64,000 bases of DNA, from NCBI GenBank assembly GCA_018806985.1, contig JADANN010000200.1:1-64000 (forward strand), given 5' to 3'. This DNA comes from Angiostrongylus vasorum (Eukaryota > Nematoda > Chromadorea > Rhabditida > Metastrongylidae). The notes beneath the pieces are model-generated. The model was not told where the DNA came from and searched no databases. It saw only the letters and a program-made list of their open reading frames with translations. Numbering within the stretch: the stretch's first letter is position 1; the number at the start of each line of letters is the position of its first letter. The position numbers were made by a program, and so were the translations under genes. This document shows, piece by piece, positions 32,965 through 46,000 of this stretch.

Positions 32965-34410
32965 GACCACCTGTCACCTGTATCCCCTGTAGCCCCCGTT
33001 GATCTTCGAGTGACTCGAGCTGGTGCCAGTAAATCTTCCATTTTTCCCTGTCGAGTGCCAGTGGGTTCTGCTCGCTCTGGGCACTCGTTGAGCATCACAT
33101 TCCTCTTCTAAGCTTTTAGTGAAGAGCTCTGACCATCCAGTCGGTGGTCTTCCTGCAGTGCGTTCGACATCTCGAGGAATCCAGTCACTAACGGCTCTTG
33201 TCCATCGGTTGTCATTCATACGCATTACCTGCCCAGCCCACCTTATCCTCGACTGTTTGGCGTAGAGAACGGCATCTTTGATCTTTGATCATTGATGCAG
33301 GTCGCAGCTTCGGATCCCATACCAACTGACCGTTCATTAACGCTTAATGATTTGTCACCCTGTTTACGCAGCGACTAGGTTTCTGACGCATACGTTAACG
33401 CAGGAATTACAGTTGAGTCGAAAAAGGAGGGCACGGAGTCGGGTGTCCTTTGTCCTCTTCACTACATCCTCGATGCTCTTGAAAGCTCCCAAAGCCGCTC
33501 GTTTCCTTCTGCTCAACTCTAGAGCTAAATCGTTTATCATGATGATTTCCCGACCTAGACAGGCATAACTGGAGCACTCAAAGATATTCGTTCCTTTGAC
33601 CGTGAATGGGGCGTACGAAGCCAATCCGTTCCTTATGAACATCGTTTTGTGAGATTTAGTCGAAGAACAATCTTCCCACAGGCTCTATCAAAGTTGGCAA
33701 CCATACGTTCCGCTTGGCTAGTGTTTGGTGTTATAAGGACAATGTCATCAGCAAAGCGAAGATGGCGTAACTGCCGACCATCGATTTTCACTCCCATATT
33801 ATTCCATTATAATGTTCGCATGACGTTCTGGAGGGTGGCGGTAAATGATTTTAGCGAGATGGTATCGCCTTGCCTAACCCCTCTTCTGACGTCGATGTTA
33901 ATATCGTTATAGAATGGTGATATCTTGGTTGCGAAATTTTTTATTTTGTATGGGCTCACGAAGAATCTTTTTTGTACTGAGAAGAGACTCCTTGACTATC
34001 AAAGGCTTCCATGACTGCTTCTATCTCAGTTGAGTCAAAGGCCTTCTTTATATCGATGAAAGTGAAACAGAGCGGTCTTTTGTACTATCGCGATACTTCA
34101 ATGAGTCTTGTTATCGTGTGGATGTGATCCATCGTACTAAATCGTTTTCGAAACCCTGCTTGCTCACATGGCTGTCCTTTGCCCAGTGTTCTGTCAATCC
34201 TGTTTAGGATGACTCGAGTGGAAAGTTTGTAGACAACAGACAGCAAGCAGATTGGACAATATTTGCCGTTATCGTGTAGGTCACACTTCTTGAACAATAA
34301 CACGGTCTTACTGGTCTTCCACTGAGCAGGGACCTTGCATTCAGATAGATAACGTGTGAAGAGCCGATCCAGTGCGTTTACGAGGACTGGGGGAAGGCTC
34401 TTTGTTTAAC
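32965..34410 (-). pseudogene. RTE reverse transcriptase fragment
   Basis: Minus strand, from RT core to C-terminus. 34303-34085 reads CDLHDNGKYCPICLLSVVYK, then KLSTRVILNRI and QAGFRKRFSTMDHI (RT finger and palm blocks). 33642-33364 reads the YACLGREI and ELSRRKRAALGAFKSIEDVV blocks. 33225-32974 reads NDNRWTRAVSDWIPRDVER then GRPPTGWSELFTKSL. Frames are broken between blocks. The N-terminal endonuclease of this copy is missing. It is tail to tail with the endonuclease fragment on its left. Confidence 0.85.
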
Positions 34411-34899
34411 TCTTAACAAAATAATTTTTCGCCTCCTGGCCGCCATCTGGGAGAGTTTTATGAGCTGGAGTATTTCCACAAGTGTAAAGACGGTGGCGAA
34501 ATTCCAACATCATCAGAAGTTCGCTAGAAATTTATCAAAGCAGGTTGAAGCACACGTGTGTTCAACATGATGTTGATATGAATGACTTCCAGTTTACAAT
34601 GAATGAGTAGCGGTCGCTATTCGGCTGAGAACGTTCCGCGAGTAGTTTTGAACTATTTTCAACCTGGTCGTGTTTCTACATCATTTCATTCCACGTTCTT
34701 TAGTCGATCGAAGTAGATGAGCACCAGCGGCTCCAACGTCTCCATCCTAACAAAGGAGAACATGAAAGCACGAGTCAGGTGTGTAAGTAAGCACTTCAGT
34801 CACCACTGGACCCGGAAGGAAATCGGTAATAAAACGCAATTGAAGATAGACAAATTACTGGAATTCTATGAACTCCTCAATGCTGTTTCTAGAACTTAA

Positions 34900-35426
34900 A
34901 CGTAGCTGAGATATTTGCAAAACTCTGGACCGCAGGTGCCTATGGTGGGGGAACGAACGCGCTATTGTCCTTTCCGGGGAGTAGCGCGTTCACCACCACA
35001 CCATGCGGGTCCTTCGTTTCGCCTGTCTCTCAGCTAGTTCTTATCGATCTCTCGCCATCAGCAATCACCCGTCAACGGGACTGATCTGGGGAGCCCAAAT
35101 CGGCATTAAACCCAGTTAAGCTGAGGCTGTAGTTATAATTCACGATTGCCTTTTTGTGCCTACTGCAGATTATTCTTGCATAACAGGGTGATTGCTGACG
35201 GCAAAGATCAATAAGAACTAGCTGAGAGACAGGCGAAACGAAGGACCCGCATGGTGTGGTGGTGAACGCGCTACTCCCCGGAAAGGACAATAGCGCGTTC
35301 GTTCCCCACCATAGGCACCTGCGGTCCAGAGTTTTGCAAATATCTCAGCAATCGTTTGTGGTTATATTTCGCATAGCATAACCCTGCCATCAAAAAAGTA
35401 TGATAGGCAGCAAAATAAAAAGGTTA
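34900..35426. mobile_element. Palindromic hairpin retroposon, copy H6
   Basis: About 527 bp. Left arm 34912-35037, right arm 35217-35347, almost perfect complements of each other, plus an A-rich tail ending 'aataaaaaggtt'. It is flanked by 21-bp direct repeats (34879-34899 and 35427-35447, core 'atgctgtttctagaa', one mismatch). The matching place in the right duplication arm (about 50430-50455) has a single copy of this sequence and no element, which is an empty site. Confidence 0.85.
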
Positions 35427-37093
35427 AATGCTGTTTCTAGAATTTAAGTGTGCTAAAAGCTATGGCACTAATCCCTTCATTGAGGGTCATCGAGGAAATC
35501 TTTGAATGATTCCAACTACAAAGGTTTTTCGCCTTCTTACAAATTCTTTCCTTGTCGAGGATTGCGAAAAAACCTGAAGGAACGGTGTGGGATTTCAACA
35601 GGAAATATTGGACAGGACTTACTTTAAAAGAAGAAGTAACACCAAAATCATGAGAATATCCATAAATATATAAGTGTTATTCCACTTACAAATGCTTAGC
35701 AGAATCTCAAGATTTGAGCACGTTCGGATGAAGTAGTGGGAAAAAATAATTGTGAAAGCACGCACACTTCATACAGCATCAAAGAAAGTTCGAAGATCAG
35801 CATCCTTGTGAACACCGAGATGGAGGAACGAATCAAATATCGTTTGTAAGATAAACCTGGCGATAACTCCAAACGCACTGTTTTCTTTAACCCATTTCGA
35901 TTTCTGAGATCGAATTAACTTGATCAATATTCGACGACGTCCCTGAAAAAAAGACGAAAATCCTCAATGAGCAGCTGAAGCCATATGCGAAAAGTTCGCA
36001 CGTGTTTTCCACGTGTTTTCTGGATGATAGTTGAACAGAAACCAATCCAGTGAAAAAAACTGCTGAAATCCCACAGCAGGTATGAAAACGGGTAATGTAA
36101 AACGTGCGAAAAATGTAAGATCTCTATGCTGCCATGGGTGAACTTTGTGAAAAAGGCTCGTCAAAGAGATCGAATTGCTTGTAACTGCACCAAGATTCCA
36201 ACGGTGATATGACGTAAATGGAAGAGTGTACGGCTCCCAATACGAAGCACGTTTTGTAAGGCACTGAACCTTTTGCTACGTTTATTATTTCGAGGGAAAT
36301 TCTTTTCGAGTGCCACAAATGGTGGGCAACAGAGAGTGAAGTGTTAAATCGGTCACACCTACAACGCAGGGTTTCATCATCCTAGCAAATAAGCGCGTTT
36401 AAGTTATAGGTACCATAGTTCTGCAGAATTTTAATAGCCTAAAGAGACTCTAAAACTTACACCTTCTTCATAATCGTCCTAGGCGATGCTTTGAGAACGG
36501 GACAAGCCTCCCATTCGTAAGACCGACTTTCACTTTAAGCTCGGCACGAGTAATCAGTAAGGTCTTACGAAGGTGCAATGCGATTGCTCATAGTGTATCG
36601 ACAATGTACGGGTGACTTTACTCTATCTGAGGAGTAAAACGTACGTCTAGGCTGTGAGGAAGGCAAAATACCCAAAAAGCTCAGCCATCGCATTTGAAGA
36701 ATATGAGGTAAGGACATCACGCTAACTTAAACAAATACGATTCATGAGATAACTTTTTATTCCGTACTTGAGAAATTGAACAGCATTGGGAAATAAATTC
36801 TTGAAAGGCTTTAAAGAATCATATCGAACTGCAACGTGCTACGTAAAAGCGTCATGCTAGTTTTAATAGATGCCTCCTCACTCCACGAGTTATTTGCGAG
36901 TTGCGACGCCACGTCCATTCAGCAATATCTCACGGAGTATATCTTAAGCAAGCCCACTGAGAGTACCCAATGAAGGAAAAAGGGATATGGACGCAGTGAC
37001 GCGTATTTAAGACCGAAATTTTAATGGCTTGTGCACTTTTATAGTATCTTACATATTATACGACCATTATTACATGTTCATATTTAACTCTGG

Positions 37094-39330
37094 CTAAATA
37101 ATCCCGGAGTAGGAGATGTTATCACATATTCGCTTGAAGAATGGTCGCAGTCGATGAAGACCATATGGAGTGAAATGAATTTGACAGTTAACATAAGCTA
37201 GTAGCGTTCGCTCGTCGAACGTTTGGTAGGTGTTGTTGACGGTGAACACCTGCGTGTAGTCAATCACCCTGCATTTCCTGCACGAAGCCACGGCCCTCTC
37301 TACGATCGAACGCGCGAGCTCCAGATTCAGAGACTGGCTAATGAAGCACATCTGAAATTAGAATCTAATCAGAAAACGACAAACTGTTGGAAGATTGGGA
37401 AGATTGCGATGGCTTGATCCCTGAAAAGCGCTGTATTATCTGACAGTGGAAGGTGAAAACAATTTAAGCCCTGACTGTTTCTTTCCCTTTTTTGTAAAGA
37501 ACGAAGAACGTAACACATTCTTCCGTACACATCCCGATTCGTTGCACCATTGCCGATGTTGGACGAAAGAACCAATAAAGGCAAAATAAAAAGGTTCAGA
37601 GCACAAATGAAAAAGAGATTTGTGTCGGATTTTTTTCAGCAATTAGTAGCGAACATAGCGTGGTACTCTTCAATGTATCGCTGCAGCGTGGAGGAGATCT
37701 GCGCACAAGTCAAGCGAGCATTTTGTGTTTATGGACCCACAGGACTGGTGGCTGACGATCGGAGTGCTCAGCTAAATAGCTACTTGAGATAGGTTGCAGG
37801 TCGTCTTTTGCTCGATGCTTTGGTGTAATATATCAATATCTCTATATTTCTACATACACTCGTTCCCACCAACATTTTGTACCGCTACCTCTTTCATGGT
37901 CACAAGAAAGATGCAGTTTTCACCACAAGATGAGTATAGAACTGCTCACGGTTAAGTTGCTGGCTAAACAAATGCTGAGCCTACACGTATGAATACATTC
38001 TCATCGCCATGTTTGAATTAGCGCCAATCGTATGCAAACTTAATAAAGCCGTCAAAAGTGAAAAAAAATTCGTGAATTAAAGTCTTATGATATGACGAAG
38101 ACTTGCATACCTAACTTTTCTGCTTTATGCCATATCTCTTTCGGTATAAGAAGGAATGGAACAAAAGCGCACTTGGTCTAGAACTTTTCCAACTCCCAGC
38201 ACGTCAGAGGGATTTAAGTGGAAGTTGAACTTCTGCCGAGGAATGGCGTGGGGCACGAAGATGCGGTCAGTGACGACTTGAGACAGGTCGCGGAGAATGG
38301 CGGCGGCAGTATTTACTATCATAGCTACCGTTTCATTTGAAGTAGTCGTTGGCAATTCCATCCATTTGAGATACCTTAGGAAGATTTTTTGCTGTCTATC
38401 TTATATGTGCCCAGTGAGGCTCATGAAATTACTAAACAACAACCATGAAAAATACATAATTGAGAAGATCGGTAGCTGTACATTGTTTAATAGAAGCGAA
38501 TAAGATATGTTCACTTGGATTTTCCGTTAATCTCGCATCGGGATTTTATCGCTTACCTAGTAAGGATAAAAAGCACATTTGGCTTGTACTGACGCACAGC
38601 TTCGTGGAACATCCTGCGAGAGTCGCGGCAGTGACTATTTTCCATGGTTACACGGAGAACTTCACATGCTGAAGCACTACTTTAGAATTAACACACAAAC
38701 TTTATATAATGGAACCTTACTCATGCAGCTTCCGATGCTATCCATCTTAGTAAACGAGAGCTGAAGTTTTGGAATTTCTGATTGGTCTATGGAAGTAATG
38801 GAAACCTCCGAAAAAATGGTTCTGGAGCAAATTTCAGGTGGGGAACTAACCGTTTTGTTGGAAGATTTTCACTTCAACTTTAGAATTAGCGCACATTTCG
38901 TGCACTATTCGACCCTGATTTGCCGCGTAGCTATTGCCAATCACTAGGATCTTGTGTACTGAAGTTCGGTTCTACAACAAGGCATTATTAAGTCGAGTTG
39001 TGAGATATAAAATGCTTAGTAAGTACTACCTCGGGAGAAAGATCGCACCAACCCCATGGGGGCGGAACGACTACGATAGGAGCATTTGCCATAGAATAAC
39101 TGAGTCATATCATTTGCACAATTAAAGTCGTTTATTCGAATGATCTCTTCTGGAAGCGCTGTTTTGTACTTTGGAGTACTAGGGGATTTCTTATAAGTTA
39201 AGCAGTGATAGAACAGAGTATATGAATCAAAAATGGTCGAACCTGTGCTTAAATTCATACGATTAAAAGGAATATCGCAGATTTCGTGTGAATTGAGATT
39301 TTTCAGTGTGCAAACATCCAGAAATGATCC
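37094..39330 (-). pseudogene. OAC-like acyltransferase, SGNH half only (duplicate copy)
   Basis: Minus-strand exons 39330-39030 (cut at its 5' end), 38971-38847, 38676-38557, 38374-38173, 37351-37094; phases equal those of the plus-strand gene, and the first intron is 58 bp in both. The product is the periplasmic-type SGNH hydrolase domain that follows the membrane acyltransferase in these proteins: HKILVIGNSYAANQ holds the nucleophile Ser block, then RIFVPHAIPRQ, then a C-terminal exon with ASCRKCRVIDYTQVF and CQIHFTPYGLHRLRP. All ten or so TM segments are missing, since the duplication ends inside the exon. One extra C in the run at about 39055 shifts the frame before the first splice. The last exon differs from its twin at 13 of 85 residues. 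It may be transcribed from another promoter, but I see no start. Confidence 0.75.
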
Positions 39331-39334
39331 GCAA

Positions 39335-40057
39335 AGGGATGCCTTGTGGTCACAAGAGACCCCGAACCAAAGTTTATTGGAGAGTGGTGGAAAGTTTTTC
39401 AGGGTTTAGGTCTTCTCCAGTCTGGACCAGGTTTTGTGCGATTTTTCACCGAGTATGTCGGATTTCGGAAGGAAAAAACCGGTGTGACGACATATCCACT
39501 CTCTTTTTATTTCGTGTAAGTACACGAAGAGGTAGCTACTGAAAAGCTTCAACTAGTCACGATTGTTCATGAGTGTGAATGATTTTCTCCGTTGCCTTTA
39601 TGGAAGCGCAATTCTTTGGTGTCGACTTCGGATTGCAATCATCTACGTTTTGCAGTTGGCGAAGTTTCTGCAGCTTTGCGAATGCTTTTCCCAGGCTTTG
39701 CGGCTTCGACCATAACTGCTGCGTTCTTCTCTTCAAAATCTTCATTTAAAGATTGCCTGCACTATATTTGGACATGAGTTGGCGGTAGCCTGTATCTCGT
39801 GTGATTGCGCGCTGGTGTACCAGGTCGAGTGTTCCTGGGGATAGCCGTCGTTTGGTGATTTTGGTGATTGGAGATGATACCAGTAGTAACCACAATGCCT
39901 TCACACACTCTGGATTATTCTCAAGTGCTTACTTGCTCATCGTCAACCATATTTTGCAAACAAGTTTTAGAACATTCAGAGGCTCTGAAGCAAAAAGAAA
40001 ATCTGTATAAAGTGAGTTCTTTGTTACGTCTTTCTGCCTTACCTAAAATTGTTGCAG
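39335..40057. other. Junction region upstream of acyltransferase exons
   Basis: Starts where the inverted arm ends. I searched for the N-terminal acyltransferase exons (the RGIA..FH and GVD part that should precede FFVLSGF) on the plus strand and did not find them. Other open frames here have no motif. Confidence 0.4.
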
Positions 40058-43000
40058 ATTTTTCGTGCTCTCAGGATTCTTGATGTCCATGATGTTGGGA
40101 CGGAAAAAACATTTAGGATTTCGGGAAATACTGCATTTCTATTATCGTCGAGTGCGGCGCATTTTTGCCATCTTATCTTTTGGTTATTCTGCTCTCCTTG
40201 GTCGCTTCTAGCTGTTTCTTTTTGCGGTACTTGCAAGTCGACAACTTGAATTCTGCTGTCCGCGCTGTGATGTTCATCACAAACATCAGAGCCGCTGACA
40301 GCATCCGAAATTACTTGAAAATGGTAAGTTAAACTAAAACAACGTGTGAGAGATGGTGCGGAAGCGTTTGAGTTTCACAATAATAAATGAAACACTGTGA
40401 ATAATTATATATATATATAATATATAATATATATATATATATATATGTATATATATTTATATGCGTTCTTACGACCTGCCCTTGTTGAGCTGAAGCATGG
40501 TTGGTATAAGTTGTCCTTGTTATTGCTGTTGCTGAAGTTGTTGTTGTTGTTGTTGTTCGAAGGCCGACGTTTCGGCGATTTCGGCTTCTTTGGAGCAGTG
40601 CTGCTCTGAGTGGGACCACTGAGTGGGCTCTGAAGAAAGCAAAATCGCCGAAACGTCAGACGTCGAACCACAACAACAGAAACAAAAACGACATCTCATA
40701 CAAACCTCGCTTCAGATATCAACAAGGACTGTTCGTAAGAACATATATAGAAGACATATCGATTATTTATGCCAGTATAAATAGAAAGTCAGTCTTATTA
40801 GTTATTAAGACCGCATATTACTGGATTCAACCGCTGTGTCCATTGTGGTTTCCAGGTAACGAAAGCGAGTGATCTGTTCACTCACACATGGTCGATCGCT
40901 CTAGAAATGCAGTTCTATCTCATATTCCCTCTCATTTTTTACCATCTACATGTCAATTCAAAGTTCTATGGCTAATGCGTTTCTGATAACCATCGGTGAG
41001 AATTCACCACAGACAATTTTATTCCTTAGGTCCTAAGGAAATCAATATTGCATTTAAAACTTTATTTTCAAGATAGCATATCCTCTGCTTAGAATAAACT
41101 TTATTAAGCAGAATAAAATCTATTAGAATCTGCACTTTTTTCAGCAAAAAATAAGTTTACGAATCCTACTCGCACGAAATACATGAGTTCCAGAAGTAAT
41201 GAAGGGGTGAAAGCAACCTCAACTCTGCTTCTCAATTATTTCTCGCATCGAAAACTAACGAGATGCATAAGATGTAGCAGTCGTTTGGAGATAGGTATGG
41301 CGGGTATGGTGGGTGATACACAGCCTCGTAGTTGAACCGGTTCAACTTTTGCTGCTTCGGTAGAGCGACATATGGACGGAGCTGTGATTGATCAAACTAG
41401 CTGTGGACCACCGAATACTCAGCATGACTTTTTTTGATTTAATTTCGGTTTTGGAAAGCACTCCAGAGCTCCATCACCGTGACGTCTGTCCCGACCTGCA
41501 CCATTAATCACAGGATATTCATTTGTGTTACATTTTTCAACGCGATCGAAAAACGGATCGTTCGTATTGTGCTCAAAGAAGCTTTGAGAAGTTCTCGAAA
41601 CCAGGACCTCTTTCATCGTCGTTCAATTCGTGGGCATCGGCTTGTCAAAACTCTCGTATTTTCCAATCTCTTTCAAGCTTTCTAAGAGAAGAGGAAATTT
41701 AAATAAAAACGATAAAGCTTTCGGCGTTGATTAATCCCTTAGGGATTCGCCATGCATTCGTCTTCACTAATCATCGTTTGGAGGTGATTGGATGCATATC
41801 TGGCCTTTACAATGACTCGATGTGGCCTACCGTTGCATCCAGCCAGTGCTACTATCCTTCCAGATAAATCTGACACCAATTTGCAGACCCCGATGGGATG
41901 CAAGGCTTGGTGGGCCATGGGCGCGAGGATCGATTCCACGTGTGTGTCGCAGTGGCGCCTCCAACCACTACGCCACACGCTCCCTTAGGAAAGTTATAAA
42001 TGAGTTTTTCCGCAAGTTCTTAAACAGTTGTGTGTGTATTTGCCTCCACTATGCCTTCTGCTTAATACCGTCATTGATAGAAAGGCGAAGGCGATGCCAC
42101 TCAACTTCATAGTCGAATTGCTGCGAAGAAATTTTCTAAACCAGCAGTGCATCACAGTAAATTCATTGACGCTTTTTTGTCCCCACATCTCGCTAATATC
42201 TTAATGCATTTGCATTACTACTGGCATAAGTTCATAAAATTAGATTTGGAGGCATTGGTGTTTTGACACCTAAAGTTCTACCCCTGAAATTAGTCATAAA
42301 CGCGATTTATATTACAACGTGAAAGGTATGTAGTAGGAGAGTACTAGAAAAGAGGCTTTTTCCTAAAACACCCAAGAGAAATGAGTTTGTACATGCGAGA
42401 TTAATTTCTCAGCAATCAAAAAACTTTGCAAGCTCACCATGGCTGGATTGGTGTTCCTAGGTGTTCAATGGTGTTAACAAGGGTCTATTGTATGAAATGC
42501 TCCCGCAATATAAGAACTACTTCAATATTTTCAACCAGAATTAAAGTTGAGACTGAGGCTACACTGTCGTACAGCTAAGTGAGCTATTCTCGTCAAAAAA
42601 CACATTATTCTACACACCACCACAGAGCACCAGAAAAAAGTACTTCTTGAAACATATCTGCCACACTCAAAGTGCAAGCACATTACGACTGTCCTACTTC
42701 AAGAGATCAAGAGCAGTATACATCGAAACCAAAACCTTGGGCCAGTTATATAATGAAGAATATTGATGACAACTGAAGGAGAACAGCAGTAATGTGACGT
42801 CTCGAATGTTGTCCTCGAGTGACCACCAACGAGATTGGCGAGCGGAGTGAATGGTTTACATCAATTAGCCATATTGACAGCTGGAAATGATTTACTTTCC
42901 ATGGAACGATTTTCGTAAACATCTTCACCGAAACCGACCATTAGCACAGACGGCGAACGTGATGAATGAATAGCAAATATGCCAAGCGTAGAACGACTTG

Positions 43001-46000
43001 CGAGGGCCGTTCATCTTAGTATTCAATTAAGACAGGATGTCGTTTTCACCACCCTTTCAGACTTTTGACCACTTTCTTGTCCATTTTTGACAAAGTGCGT
43101 AGAACCTTTTAATAGTTCGCTCGACATTTACTGAGCTAGCTACTGATAGCAAGTCTTCTAGGTACCATTTCTATACTTATTCACATCTACCTTCCAGAAG
43201 AACAAGCATTCAACATGGTTCATGCCAGACTGTGGCAGTTTATCTTAGGTGAGTTTCAGTGTTCGTCTTGATGGTCATTTGAGCGGCACCTTTTTAAAAA
43301 GCTTATCTCAATGCAACCAGTTAGCGACACTGTTAACGTAGTACTTGCTTACAAGTTTCTTACAACGCAAGGAACAAAAAACGCCAACGCTGCTCGCACA
43401 CAGGAAGAACTGGTAGCAAGGGAAAAAAATCTGGTTGCTTATCAGTTGGAAAAGAATGTGTTCCATTGGGCAATGGGTAGGAAGTCGTTGCAAGTATCGA
43501 CGTTGTCTCTCACTCAAAGTTCACCATTTGGCGATTAACCATCGCCATGCAGCAATCTCTAGCAAACGCGTCGCATTTGTGAAAGCTGCACTATCACCCT
43601 GTTTTTGCTTTCGAATCTGAAAACGCTGAAAGCATAATACTTTTAAAGAGGAGGATCGATTTTCAATTTGCTCGCTGTCAATATAATAATAGAAAACAAT
43701 ACCTAATCGAGCAACGCTTGCCGCCATTTCTTGAAATTTCTGCTGTAGAGTGAAATATGTGACGAAAGCGAATGTAGTCGTTCGACAGGAGAGAAGGACT
43801 AGGGCTTCTATTAATGCGGAACTACTTCGAAAGCTATACAGACTGCGTACAAAAAATAGACTTGTGTTCCTTGCTTACATCGCAGTAACAAGAACGATTT
43901 ATTTTAAAAGAAAACCGTGCTGTTCAGGTGTTCTCGTTCAGCAGTGGGATCAGAAACCAACCGGCTCAGGTATCTACGACCGTTCTTTTGCTTCCTTTCT
44001 CGCTGATTTGAACTATCAGACTGTTCAGAAATGAATGAGCGTTCTAAGATATTTATTGTATTAAACTATTTTCCACTAATAATATACTCTTTGTACCTTA
44101 CAATATTATATATCATGAAAAACTGATTTTGTGTTTTTTTCCAAACATTTTTATATTTTGTGAAAAGTCGAAACTTTTTAACAAATTCGAGCTCTGCAAT
44201 TTTAGTTGTCAAAAACCGAATTTCCTTCAAAGTTTTTTTAATGAGTTTGAACTTGGTCGTAATGCAGCACAGACGACACGAAACACCAAAGAAGCTTGAG
44301 ATGAAGGCAGAGTTGTTCAATCAGCAGCGCGAGCATGGTTCCGGAAATTCTCACCTGGTGATTTTAACATCGAAGATCGAGACCATGCAAAACTGCTTGG
44401 TGTCAGCACAGGAACAATTTCAACTCAGTTGAACTACATAGGAAAGAAAAAACTCTACAAGTGGGTGCCGTGCGAATTAAATGATCATCACAAAAATCGC
44501 CGTTTCGAATTGTCGTCTGTTCTTATTCTGCGCAATAAAAACGACCCTTCTCTTGATCCAGTGGTGACATGCGACGAGAAATGAATTCTCTACGATAATC
44601 GGCGACGTTCAGCTCAATGGTTGGATTGCGATCAGGGGTCCACAGCCCTTCCCAAAGCCGGAAATCCACCAAAAAGGTTATGGTGACTGTTTGGTGGTCT
44701 GCAGCTGAGCCCATTCATCACTGCTTTTTAAATCCGGGCGAAACGATTACGGCAGAGAAGTGTTGCCAACAAATCGGCAAAATGCGCCGTAAAATCCAAC
44801 AACAACGACCGGTATTAGTTAACATAATAGGACTAATCCTTCTCCACTACAACTCCCGGAGTCACGTTGCGGATCCAACGCTGCAGAAGTTTAACGAGTT
44901 GGGCTACGAAATTTCGTCTCATCCGATCCATTCACCAGACCTCGCAACTACCGACTATCACTTCTTCAAGCACCCTTGACAACTTCCTGCGCGAGAATTG
45001 CTTCACCAACCATGATGACGCGAAAAATGCGTGCAACGAATTCATCGCTTCCAGAACTCGAAGATTTCACGCAACTAAAGTAGGTAAACATGTTTTTTTA
45101 TCTAAAGAAAAGTGTAAATTCAAAAGTTTTCATTTTAATTAATAAAGACTTGTTTGAAGCAAGTTGTGAATTTTTAGAAAATATAGTTAAAAACGCTCAT
45201 TTATTTCTGAACAACCTAGTACTTTCTTCATTTCACCGTTATCTAGATTCTGCAAGCAAGTACTTTAATCGAAACATTCATCGAATTCATTTGATAGCTA
45301 CCGTCATGATCAATTTCTCTTCATATCCTTTACCTTCTCGATTGATGAACAGGTAACGAGTGGCTAACTTTGTTCGTTTCATGGTGAGCAGAAATGCTAT
45401 TCTTTTCATTGTGTAATCTTATAGAATCGTTTGTACATTTGTGACGGCTGGTCTTATTTTCTTTCATCCGACCGGCAACACTTCGATTCTTTCATGGAAA
45501 TGTTTCACTTACGTGGGAAAGCTGTCCTATTCGTTATATCTTATCCACTGGCCGATTTACATTGTTGTGAAAAATGCAACTACCTAACAGCACAATGAGT
45601 GAGTTTAAGAGAGTCAGCCTTATTCCGCAGGAATTATAAAAAAGAAACACATGTATGCTTTAAGAAGTGAGCACTCATTCCTTTTCTCTGCCACTCTTTT
45701 CGCAAAGACAGCATCACTTCTGTAAAAGCGAAATCATAAAGATCACTGCAGCAGCGGACAACGCTGACTATATTTTATATACAATTATAAATAATTCTTT
45801 GATCCAAAGTTGTATCCGCGTCCTTGTAAATATTTGCTCTTTATTTCACTGAAGTGCACAGGATTTCTGCAATATAATGTGTTTCTCGCTCTGAAGGTCT
45901 TCATTTGGGTGTTGGGATTGCTATGATTGCATCAGTGATACTGACAGAGACGTTCGAAAAAATTTTATCTACGAGCCGGTATGAAAACTATTTTCTCTTT

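Larger units (their letters stand above)
34415..39330 (-). repeat. Left arm of a large inverted duplication
   Basis: Its reverse complement is collinear with 46095-50910. Matching points: 39326 with 46105 ('tttgcacactga'), 38361 with 47086, 37351 with 48446, 35540 with about 50320 ('cctcgacaagg'), 34700 with about 50610. Similarity covers exons, introns and the region beyond the gene end. Spacer between arms is about 6.8 kb. The arm also contains hairpin element H6, absent from the other arm. Confidence 0.85.

Noticed and set aside
37550..37792. 80-codon plus-strand frame in the left arm
   Set aside because: Overlaps the intron of the minus-strand SGNH copy; the corresponding place in the right arm is broken and shows no motif.
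40405..40671. Ile-Tyr and Asn-rich frames
   Set aside because: Arise from the TA and TTG microsatellites in an intron.
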